NCBI GenBank assembly: GCA_023396345.1
Contig: JAEWWO010000346.1
Location: 1 to 5,186, forward strand
Source of the DNA: Bacteroidota bacterium
Lineage (GTDB): Bacteria > Bacteroidota > Bacteroidia > Chitinophagales > Chitinophagaceae
Reading direction: 5' to 3'
DNA: 5,186 nt
A program made the translations under genes and the position numbers. The notes beneath the pieces were generated by a model. That model was not told the origin of the DNA, searched no databases, and worked only from the letters and a program-made list of their open reading frames with translations. Below, piece by piece: positions 1 through 5,186 of this stretch (positions within the stretch are counted from its first letter, which is position 1; each line of letters starts with the position of its first letter).

Positions 1-64
1 ATTGTGGGCTCAATAAATATTTAAAACTAAAAAACTAAAATTTATCATTTAAAAAAAAAGTATC
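1..64 (+). promoter_or_regulatory. AT-rich leader upstream of exbB
   Basis: This short flank is strongly AT-rich and ends in a run of nine A (51-59) just before the exbB ATG. There is no GGAGG-like sequence. An A-rich, Shine-Dalgarno-free initiation region is normal for Bacteroidota. The exbB promoter may lie here or before the window. I looked for the Bacteroidota promoter pattern (TTTG, about 20 bases, TAnnTTTG) and found no convincing copy. The first 16 bases could be the end of an upstream gene, but too little is present to say. Confidence 0.35.
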
Positions 65-940
65 ATGGCGGACACTAAACCAACTACACCAGTAGCAACA
101 AAAACAGTAAAAGCTACTCCTACTAAAAAGAAATCATCAAATCTGATTTCATGGATTGCTCCTATCTTATGTATTATTTTGGGTTATGTAATTTGGAGAT
201 TTGTTTTAGGTAATCCAACCAACTTTACAGATCCGGATCCAAATGGAGGTTTCTGGCCGAAACACCATGGTCCTAAAGATGGATTAACTCGTATGTATGA
301 GGGTGGAATCGTTGTACCTTTCTTATTAGCAGGTTTATTCATTTGTCTTACTTTCATGATTGAAAGAGCATTGACAATTTCTAAAGCTGTTGGAAAAGGT
401 AACATTAATGAGTTTATCAGAAACGTTCAGTTTGCTTTAGCAAATAAAGACATTGATAAAGCTATTGCTCTTTGCGACAAACAAAAAGGTTCTGTAGGAA
501 ATGTAATGAAGCAGGGCTTGTTGAAATACAAAGAAATGATTCATGTTCCTAACACAGATTTGGATACTGACCAAAAACTATTGGTTATTCAAAAAGAAAT
601 CGAAGAGGCAACAGCTTTGGAAATGCCAATGTTAGAGAGAAACTTAGTATTCCTTTCTACATTATCTTCAGTTTCTACGCTTGTAGGTCTGTTAGGTACG
701 GTAATCGGTATGATTAGAGCGTTCTCTGCATTGGGTGCTGACGGCGGTGGTGGTAATGCAACTGCACAGTTATCAGTAGCTATCTCCGAGGCGTTGTATT
801 GTACAGCTCTTGGTATCGGTACATCAGCTTTAGCGATTATCTCTTATAACATCTTTACTACTCGTATCGATGGTATCACATACGGTATTGACGAGTCTGG
901 CTTTACTTTACAACAAAGCTTCCAGGCTAATTACAAATAA
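65..940 (+). CDS. exbB: ExbB/TolQ/MotA-family proton channel subunit
   Basis: Inner-membrane channel subunit of the TonB motor. With ExbD it uses the proton motive force to energise TonB. The 291-residue product starts with a Lys/Thr-rich cytoplasmic tail (1-26), then an added membrane helix (about 27-49) and a short periplasmic loop with a GNPTNF motif, common in Bacteroidota but absent from the three-helix E. coli protein. A second helix (about 81-99) ends in an Glu-Arg pair, followed by a cytoplasmic domain (100-193) and the two channel helices (about 194-219 and 237-263). The family's key residues are present: Thr212 in GTVIG aligns with E. coli Thr148, Glu242 in SEAL with Glu176, and Thr247 with Thr181. 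The ATG is preceded by an A-run and no Shine-Dalgarno sequence. It is the first gene of the cluster with exbD, exbD and tonB, but an intrinsic terminator follows it. TolQ or MotA roles are less likely given the downstream tonB. Confidence 0.95.
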   Translation: MADTKPTTPVATKTVKATPTKKKSSNLISWIAPILCIILGYVIWRFVLGNPTNFTDPDPNGGFWPKHHGPKDGLTRMYEGGIVVPFLLAGLFICLTFMIERALTISKAVGKGNINEFIRNVQFALANKDIDKAIALCDKQKGSVGNVMKQGLLKYKEMIHVPNTDLDTDQKLLVIQKEIEEATALEMPMLERNLVFLSTLSSVSTLVGLLGTVIGMIRAFSALGADGGGGNATAQLSVAISEALYCTALGIGTSALAIISYNIFTTRIDGITYGIDESGFTLQQSFQANYK

Positions 941-951
941 TTTGTATTCCC

Positions 952-1010
952 AAAGTAGTTTTTTAGCCTGCTTAGTTTTATGAATTATAGGTTAAAAAAC
1001 TACTTTTTTT
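952..1010 (+). terminator. intrinsic terminator between exbB and exbD
   Basis: An inverted repeat pairs 952-969 with 989-1006. The stem is 18 base pairs with a single G-U wobble and a 19-base loop, and a run of seven T (1004-1010) lies at its 3' end, followed by A and five more T. It begins 11 bases after the exbB stop codon. The reverse strand lacks a matching T-run after the stem, so it should act only on + strand transcripts. It would end part or most of the transcription leaving exbB, so the downstream exbD-exbD-tonB genes depend on read-through or on a promoter in 1011-1096. Confidence 0.85.
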
Positions 1011-1096
1011 ATTTTTAAATAAAAAAGTGGGAAAATTTTTATGGAAAATTACTACTTCCAGCATCTTATTATTGAAACAAATAAAATATTAGAATT

Positions 1097-1774
1097 ATGG
1101 GAAGAGCGAAGGTGGCTCGTAAGAGTACTTTTATAGATATGGCAGCTATGTGCGACGTTACATTTCTGCTTTTAGCATTCTTCATCATGACTACCAAGTT
1201 CAAGCCGGATGAAACTGTGCCCATTCAAACTCCAAGTTCAGTAGCACAAAAGCCTGCTCCTGAAAAAAATGCGATAACGCTGTTATTAGACAAGGATGGC
1301 AGAGCTTATATGCAGTTTACTGAAGATATTGATGAAAAGCTTGGCGAAATGATTAGCTATGTTAATACACACAAAAACGGTGGTCTTACACAGGCTGAAA
1401 TTGATGCTATCACAAAACAAGGTATTATAGCTGCACCAGTAGCCGGTCTAAAACAACAGGCGGTAACGGCTAAAACTGATTTAGGAAAGTTACCTGGTGT
1501 GCCTATTAAAGATACGGCTAATAATGAAATGTCATTTTGGATTGCGGCATACAATCAGGCTTATTTAGGAGATGAACGTGCTCCGGCATTCCTTCTTAAG
1601 GGCGATAATATTGCAAAGTTTCCTGAATTTAAAAACATTCTGAAAGCTTTGACAGATAATAACCAGATGAAATTTTCAATGGTGACTAATCAAAAACAAG
1701 CTCCTGAAGGAACAGATTTATGGATTAGGCAAATGAGAGGAGATGCGGCTGCAAAAGCACCTGCTACCAATTAG
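1097..1774 (+). CDS. exbD: ExbD/TolR-family protein, long form
   Basis: Subunit of the ExbB-ExbD motor, with a single membrane anchor and a periplasmic domain. The short basic cytoplasmic tail (1-13) is followed by the signature helix DMAAMCDVTFLLLAFF (14-29). Asp20 is the proton-carrying aspartate equivalent to E. coli ExbD Asp25. The usual Thr-Pro before this motif is replaced by Ala-Ala, as I recall from other Bacteroidota ExbD proteins of this type. The periplasmic part has the first strand and helix of the ExbD fold (about 59-90), then an additional segment of about 70 residues (roughly 92-162), then the remaining strand-helix-strand (about 163-196) and an Ala-rich tail. At 225 residues it is clearly longer than the usual 140 or so. 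There is no Shine-Dalgarno sequence; the ATG is preceded by AT-rich DNA. It lies 41 bases before a second, canonical exbD, so the two probably share a transcript and perhaps a complex. Confidence 0.9.
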   Translation: MGRAKVARKSTFIDMAAMCDVTFLLLAFFIMTTKFKPDETVPIQTPSSVAQKPAPEKNAITLLLDKDGRAYMQFTEDIDEKLGEMISYVNTHKNGGLTQAEIDAITKQGIIAAPVAGLKQQAVTAKTDLGKLPGVPIKDTANNEMSFWIAAYNQAYLGDERAPAFLLKGDNIAKFPEFKNILKALTDNNQMKFSMVTNQKQAPEGTDLWIRQMRGDAAAKAPATN

Positions 1775-1815
1775 AATAATTATTAAAATAACTATTTAAA
1801 ATAAAATAGAAAGAT

Positions 1816-2352
1816 ATGGCAGATTTAGATACCTCGTCCCGGGACAATAAGAAAAAAGGTCCGGGGGTCAAGAAGCCGGCAAAAAAATCTTTACGTGTTG
1901 ACTTAACTCCAATGGTTGATTTGGGTTTCCTGTTGATTACATTCTTCGTATTCACAACCACTATGAGCCAGCCCACAGGTATGTTTCTTAACATGCCGGA
2001 TGATAAAATAAAGCCGGGAGAAGAAACTTTGACAGCTGAATCGGGAGCTTTAACAATTTTATTAGGCAAAAATAATAATGTATATTATTATGAAGGACTA
2101 TTGAAAGAAGATGCTTCTAACGTTGAGGGCTCGTCTTTTAAAGAAATAAGAGATGTTATCATCAATAAAAAGCAAAATACACCGGAAAAAGATTTTATGG
2201 TGTTGATAAAACCGGGAAATGAAAGTACGTATAAAAATGTAGTGGATATTTTAGATGAAATGGCAATTAACGGAGTAGAAAGATATGCGCTTATAAATAA
2301 TGTGGAAGAAGCTGATCAAACAGCTATTCAACTTTCAGATGCAGCTAATTAA
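1816..2352 (+). CDS. exbD: ExbD/TolR-family protein, canonical form
   Basis: Second ExbD of the cluster, 178 residues, with one membrane helix and a periplasmic domain. A Lys-rich cytoplasmic tail (1-28) precedes the classical motif VDLTPMVDLGFLLITFF (28-44). Asp35 is the conserved protonatable residue equivalent to E. coli Asp25. The periplasmic domain has a strand around 78-92, a helix around 108-118, a strand at FMVLIKP (127-133), a helix with the NVVDILDEM pattern (141-149) and a last strand near 154-161, which fits the ExbD/TolR fold without a large insertion. It lies 41 bases after the long ExbD and 29 bases before tonB, so it is very likely co-transcribed with both. It shares the membrane motif with its neighbour but little beyond it, so the pair look like old paralogues rather than a recent duplication. 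TolR is the alternative name, less likely beside tonB. Confidence 0.93.
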   Translation: MADLDTSSRDNKKKGPGVKKPAKKSLRVDLTPMVDLGFLLITFFVFTTTMSQPTGMFLNMPDDKIKPGEETLTAESGALTILLGKNNNVYYYEGLLKEDASNVEGSSFKEIRDVIINKKQNTPEKDFMVLIKPGNESTYKNVVDILDEMAINGVERYALINNVEEADQTAIQLSDAAN

Positions 2353-2381
2353 GAAAAAACTAATTATTAAATTTATTAAAT

Positions 2382-3233
2382 ATGGATGCAAACAAAATAG
2401 CCAATTCGGATTTTCTTGACATTCTGTTTGAAGGAAGGAACAAGGAATACGGTGCTTATGAGTTAAGAAAGACTTATGTCCGTCGTTTATCCCTTGCATT
2501 AATTGTTGTGGCAGCTATTATTACCGCTGTTATTGTAATTCTTTCTTTAAATCTGGACAAGAAAAACAAAGGCAAAACAATAGACATGGTGCAGGAGATT
2601 CAATTGTCTCAAATACAGCAGCAAAAAGTAGAGGCTCCGCCTCCGCCACCGTTGCCACCACCTCCACCACCACCAAAATCTGAGCCGGTAAAACTGGATA
2701 TCACCAAGTTTACTCCTCCAAAAGTAGCTCCGGATATTCAGGTGAAAGAACCACCAAAAACTCAGACTGAATTAGTAGATGAGCGTATCGGTAGCTTTGA
2801 TCAGGAAGGTCTTAAAACAGCAGCTGTTGCACCTCCGGTTGAGGTAAGCGGTGCAGGAGGTAAGGCTTTCGTAAACGTTGCAGCTTCTGCGGCGCCGGCT
2901 GTAAAAGAAGATTATGATAAAGAGTTTACTACAGTACAGGTAGAAGCTAAATATCCGGGCAACTGGGAGAACTTCTTAAGAAGAAACCTTAATCAGGATA
3001 CTCCGGTAGACAATGGAGCGCCTCCGGGTACTTACAGAGTTACAGTTTCTTTCCGTGTGGATAAACAAGGCAATGTTACGGAAGTTAAAGCCTTAAATGA
3101 TCCCGGTTACGGTACAGCACAAGAAGCTGTGAGAGCGATTAAAGCAAGTGGTAAATGGGAACCTGGTATTCAGAATAACCAAAAAGTTATTTCACGTAAA
3201 AAACAATCTATTGTTTTCCAGGTACAGGAATAA
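2382..3233 (+). CDS. tonB: TonB energy transducer
   Basis: Links the ExbB-ExbD motor to outer-membrane TonB-dependent receptors for uptake of siderophores, cofactors and, in Bacteroidota, glycans. The cytoplasmic N-terminus (1-35) carries FLDILFEGRNKEYGAYELRK (11-30), a hallmark of Bacteroidota TonB and much longer than in E. coli. One membrane helix follows (about 36-57), then a Gln-rich stretch (71-82), a proline run (86-98), a Pro/Lys linker (about 99-185) that would span the periplasm, and a TonB C-terminal domain (about 186-283). That domain has the YP motif (191-192), the strand YRVTVSFRVDKQGNVTEV (218-235), the helix AQEAVRAIKASGKWEPG (246-262) and a final strand ending IVFQVQE. The membrane helix has no histidine, unlike E. 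coli TonB with His20. The gene lies 29 bases after exbD and is closed by a terminator, so it should be the last gene of the operon. Confidence 0.96.
   Translation: MDANKIANSDFLDILFEGRNKEYGAYELRKTYVRRLSLALIVVAAIITAVIVILSLNLDKKNKGKTIDMVQEIQLSQIQQQKVEAPPPPPLPPPPPPPKSEPVKLDITKFTPPKVAPDIQVKEPPKTQTELVDERIGSFDQEGLKTAAVAPPVEVSGAGGKAFVNVAASAAPAVKEDYDKEFTTVQVEAKYPGNWENFLRRNLNQDTPVDNGAPPGTYRVTVSFRVDKQGNVTEVKALNDPGYGTAQEAVRAIKASGKWEPGIQNNQKVISRKKQSIVFQVQE
2637..2675 (+). repeat. CCN trinucleotide run coding for polyproline in TonB
   Basis: Thirteen codons read five prolines, one leucine and seven prolines, using CCA, CCT and CCG. This is the start of the rigid proline-rich spacer of TonB. The codons are mixed, so the tract is only an imperfect tandem repeat, but it is still a low-complexity stretch where length could vary between strains. 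Translation of a run this long is expected to need elongation factor P. Confidence 0.85.
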
Positions 3234-3256
3234 TTGATTTAATTTTGATAAAATGT

Positions 3257-3292
3257 AAAAGTGGATATGCATAATATCCACTTTTTTATTTT
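3257..3292 (+). terminator. intrinsic terminator after tonB
   Basis: An inverted repeat pairs 3257-3268 with 3274-3285 in a perfect 12-base-pair stem (core GTGGATAT with ATATCCAC, flanked by four A-T pairs) around a five-base loop. A T-rich tail follows, with six T at 3282-3287 and more T up to about 3292. It starts 23 bases after the tonB stop codon and should end the exbD-exbD-tonB transcript. The A-run on its 5' side gives it some potential to act on the reverse strand too, though no reverse-strand gene is seen nearby. Confidence 0.85.
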
Positions 3293-3303
3293 ATATTCGT
3301 TCA

Positions 3304-3867
3304 ATGAATAGTGATACCTCAGATATTATTTTAGGCATAGATCCGGGTACTGTGCAAATGGGGTATTCGCTTGTTAAAATATCAGGTAATTCTCCCGTTC
3401 TTATTTCCATGGGAACACTTATGTTGAGTTCACATAAAGATATGTATGTGAGATTGGAAAAAATTCATTCTACTGTAAATGAGTTAATACAATTGCATAA
3501 GCCTGCTTTACTGGCGATTGAAGCTCCTTTTTTTGGAAAAAATGTACAAAGTATGCTTAAGCTGGGCAGAGCACAGGGTGTAGCCATAGCGGTAGCCATG
3601 CAGCATGGAATGCAGGTAACAGAATATTCTCCCAAGAAAGTTAAACAGTCCGTAACCGGTAACGGAAATGCTTCAAAAGAGCAAGTGTGGAAGATGCTGA
3701 AAAATATTTTTGTACTGGAAGAGAATCCCAGATATTTTGATGCTTCTGATGCTTTGGCAGTTGCTATGTGTCATTATTATCAAATAAAAAGTCCTGTAGC
3801 AGCGATTAAAAAATCTAAAGGCTGGGCAGAATTTATTGCTAAAAATCCGGATAAAATTGTAGGTTGA
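3304..3867 (+). CDS. ruvC: Holliday junction resolvase RuvC
   Basis: Endonuclease that cuts four-way DNA junctions during homologous recombination and repair, acting in the cytoplasm as a dimer with the RuvAB branch-migration motor. The 187-residue length is close to the family norm (173 in E. coli). All four acidic catalytic residues are visible: Asp13 in GIDPGT (11-16), Glu73 in AIEAPF (71-76), and Asp146 and Asp149 in FDASDALAVA (145-154). The basic segment SPKKVKQSVTGNGNASKEQV (109-128) matches the family's conserved DNA-contacting region. This ATG leaves a normal short N-terminus of about 12 residues before the first aspartate. The gene begins about 11 bases after the tonB terminator, and its stop codon shares one base with the rsmA start. 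ruvA and ruvB are not in this window, so the resolvase is not in a ruvABC operon here. Confidence 0.96.
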   Translation: MNSDTSDIILGIDPGTVQMGYSLVKISGNSPVLISMGTLMLSSHKDMYVRLEKIHSTVNELIQLHKPALLAIEAPFFGKNVQSMLKLGRAQGVAIAVAMQHGMQVTEYSPKKVKQSVTGNGNASKEQVWKMLKNIFVLEENPRYFDASDALAVAMCHYYQIKSPVAAIKKSKGWAEFIAKNPDKIVG

Positions 3868-3869
3868 TG
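3865..3869 (+). promoter_or_regulatory. TGATG stop-start overlap of ruvC and rsmA
   Basis: The ruvC stop TGA (3865-3867) and the rsmA start ATG (3867-3869) share one A. No Shine-Dalgarno sequence precedes the rsmA start, so ribosomes ending ruvC probably restart on rsmA. The overlap shows that both genes are on one message. Confidence 0.75.
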
Positions 3870-4619
3870 TACACATTAAAAAAATCACTGGGACAGCATT
3901 TTCTTAAAAATGAACAGATATGTATTGATATAGTAGAAGCGCTTAAGAAAGAGACTTTACAATCGCTTGTGGAAATAGGTCCGGGCGGTGGTGCGCTTAC
4001 TAAATATTTACTCGAAATTAAAGACATTGATTTCAAAGCTATTGAGCTGGATGATGAAAAAGTAAATTATTTAATAAAAACCTATCCCGGGATTGAAAAT
4101 AAAATAATACATCAGGATATTTTAAAAGCAGAAATGCCGTTTGCTGCACCGTTTACCGTTGTCGGTAATTTTCCTTATAATATTTCCTCACAAATATTAT
4201 TTAAGATTTTAGACTGGAGAGAATTTGTACCGAGAGGGATAGGTATGTTCCAGAAAGAAGTGGCCATGCGTGTTGCAGCAAAACCCGGCACAAAAGTATA
4301 CGGAATATTGAGCGTTTTAATACAGGCTTTTTATGATGTGGAATATTTGTTTGATGTGCCTCCTGAAAGCTTTACGCCTCCTCCAAAAGTGATGAGTGGT
4401 GTTATTGAACTAAAGAGAAACAATCAAACACCCGATATGAAATCGGAAAGAGCATTTTTTACCTTGGTAAAATTAGCTTTTAATCAGCGAAGAAAAATGC
4501 TGCGCAACGCAGTGAAGCCTTTGTTTGATGAAGAAACATTGAAAGATGATATTTTCTCAAAGCGTGCAGAACAGTTGTCTGTACAGGATTTTGCACAATT
4601 GACTTTTAAGATGCAATAA
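3867..4619 (+). CDS. rsmA: 16S rRNA (adenine(1518)-N6/adenine(1519)-N6)-dimethyltransferase RsmA/KsgA
   Basis: Uses S-adenosylmethionine to dimethylate two adjacent adenines in the 3' terminal helix of 16S rRNA, a late step of 30S subunit assembly. Loss of this enzyme in other bacteria gives kasugamycin resistance. Numbered from the ATG at 3867, the 250-residue protein has the N-terminal SLGQHFL motif (7-13), the cofactor loop EIGPGGG (36-42), acidic Glu60 after the second strand, Asp84 in HQDIL, the catalytic NFPY (101-104), the family segment FTPPPKV (169-175) and the C-terminal FNQRRKMLRN (205-214). All hallmarks are intact and the length is slightly below the 273 of E. coli. A TTG codon directly upstream (3864) could extend the protein by one residue, but the ATG is preferred. 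It overlaps the ruvC TGA by one base (TGATG), which favours translational coupling. No clear terminator follows. Confidence 0.96.
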   Translation: MYTLKKSLGQHFLKNEQICIDIVEALKKETLQSLVEIGPGGGALTKYLLEIKDIDFKAIELDDEKVNYLIKTYPGIENKIIHQDILKAEMPFAAPFTVVGNFPYNISSQILFKILDWREFVPRGIGMFQKEVAMRVAAKPGTKVYGILSVLIQAFYDVEYLFDVPPESFTPPPKVMSGVIELKRNNQTPDMKSERAFFTLVKLAFNQRRKMLRNAVKPLFDEETLKDDIFSKRAEQLSVQDFAQLTFKMQ

Positions 4620-4679
4620 TCTTGTAAAAACTCATGCACCGTTTAAATTAAAATAGTATTTATAAAAAATATATACATT

Positions 4680-5186
4680 ATGAAGCAAATCATACTTTTA
4701 TCATTTTTGTTATTTTCTTTTCAAGCTATGACACAGGAAAACATAACCTATCAAAAACCACCTAAAGAAATTCTTGATCTTGTAGATTATCAGCGTCCGC
4801 CTTCTGTAGCTTTAAGCGAAAAAACAGGAACAATTATTTTACAATACAGAAATACATACAAAACGCTTGAAGACTTGTTTATAGAAGAAATGCGCCTGGG
4901 AGGGTTGAGGATTAATCCCAAAACAAATATATCGAGCACTATAACTTATGTGACCAATCTTGAAACAAAATCTCTTACCGGAAATAAAATCAATAAAGTT
5001 TCAGGATTGCCCGCAAACGCTCAGTTGGCCAACTTTGTACTTTCTCCTGACGAAAAATATCTTGCATTTACACATACAAAACCGGAAGGGCTTGAATTGT
5101 GGGTATTGGATATTGTAAATAATTCAGCCAAAAAAATCAGCAACCGATTGCTGAATGCCAATCTGGGTAATCCGCTGTCTTGGTTC
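4680..5186 (+). CDS. Exported S9-family (prolyl oligopeptidase, glutamyl endopeptidase-like) peptidase, N-terminal part
   Basis: Only the first 169 codons are present; the frame stays open to the window edge. Residues 1-18 form a likely Sec signal peptide: Lys2, a hydrophobic core at 4-14, and an A-M-T end before Gln19. The mature start reads YQKPPKEILDLVD (24-36), followed by RPPSVALS (39-46), LEDLFIEEMRLGGLRINP (63-80), a GLP motif (109-111) and NFVLSPDEKYLAFTH (118-132), then LELWVLDI (138-145). This order matches my memory of the N-terminal beta-propeller of S9 peptidases related to plant chloroplast glutamyl endopeptidase, which are common exported enzymes of about 800 residues in Bacteroidota. 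The Ser-Asp-His triad would lie beyond the window, so activity cannot be judged. The 60-base gap after rsmA is AT-rich and shows neither a clear terminator nor a clear promoter. A non-enzymatic propeller protein is possible but less likely. Confidence 0.8.
   Translation, partial: MKQIILLSFLLFSFQAMTQENITYQKPPKEILDLVDYQRPPSVALSEKTGTIILQYRNTYKTLEDLFIEEMRLGGLRINPKTNISSTITYVTNLETKSLTGNKINKVSGLPANAQLANFVLSPDEKYLAFTHTKPEGLELWVLDIVNNSAKKISNRLLNANLGNPLSWF

Noticed and set aside
2..16. Possible end of an upstream gene (frame closing at TAA 14-16).
   Set aside because: Only four codons precede the stop and other frames also close within 40 bases, so nothing supports a gene.
184..405. Reverse-strand open frame of 73 codons within exbB.
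   Set aside because: It lies fully antisense to a well-supported exbB and its translation has no family features.
1041..1136. Short + strand frame of 31 codons starting at ATG 1041, upstream of and overlapping the long exbD.
   Set aside because: It runs out of frame into the exbD start, has no recognisable motif, and lies in an AT-rich gap where short frames arise by chance. A leader-peptide role cannot be excluded but has no support.
1357..1554. Reverse-strand open frame of 65 codons within the long exbD, opposite part of the extra periplasmic segment.
   Set aside because: It is antisense to a strong gene and has no family features or start signal.
1764..2069. Reverse-strand open frame of 101 codons across the junction of the two exbD genes.
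   Set aside because: It is antisense to a conserved ExbD motif region and its translation is low in recognisable features.
1097..2352. Tandem exbD genes as a recent duplication.
   Set aside because: Their similarity is limited to the membrane motif and overall fold, lengths differ (225 and 178 residues), and no long shared DNA stretch is visible, so an old divergence is more likely.
3673..4036. Two reverse-strand open frames (3673-3888 and 3839-4036) opposite the ruvC-rsmA junction.
   Set aside because: Both are opposite catalytic motifs of well-identified genes and encode no recognisable protein.
4620..4679. Possible promoter or terminator between rsmA and the S9 peptidase.
   Set aside because: The gap is AT-rich with TTG at 4622-4624 and TA-rich stretches near 4654-4661, but their spacing does not fit the Bacteroidota promoter pattern and no stable hairpin with a T-run is visible.

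Overview
The window reads as an ordinary chromosomal segment of a low-GC member of the Bacteroidota, most plausibly in or near the Chitinophagales (the phylum is well supported, the order is a guess). Three things point there. The TonB N-terminus carries the FLDILFEGRNKEYGAYELRK-type cytoplasmic segment typical of the phylum. ExbB is followed by two different ExbD proteins. Every gene start lacks a Shine-Dalgarno sequence and sits behind A/T-rich DNA. All genes are on the + strand and packed closely. No RNA gene, mobile element, CRISPR array or phage remnant is visible.

Positions 1-3292 hold a TonB energy-transduction cluster: exbB (65-940), a strong intrinsic terminator (952-1010), a long exbD (1097-1774), a shorter canonical exbD (1816-2352), tonB (2382-3233), and a second intrinsic terminator (3257-3292). 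ExbB and the ExbDs should form the proton-driven inner-membrane motor, and TonB should carry that energy across the periplasm to outer-membrane TonB-dependent receptors (SusC/RagA-type and siderophore receptors in this phylum). The terminator between exbB and the first exbD suggests that ExbB is made in excess over the downstream subunits.

Positions 3304-4619 hold two nucleic-acid housekeeping genes. ruvC (Holliday-junction resolvase) has all four catalytic acidic residues. rsmA/ksgA (16S rRNA adenine dimethyltransferase) overlaps the ruvC stop codon by one base. The ruvC start lies only about 11 bases after the terminator that closes the tonB cluster.

Positions 4680-5186 hold the first 169 codons of an exported peptidase resembling the glutamyl endopeptidase-like branch of the S9 prolyl oligopeptidase family. 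It is cut by the window edge before its catalytic domain.

There is no gap above 300 bases without a gene; the longest is 156 bases (941-1096), which holds the first terminator. I found no convincing undescribed system. The points most worth a second look are the exbB/exbD internal terminator, the unequal ExbD pair with an extra segment of roughly 70 residues in one member, and the tight terminator-ruvC junction.
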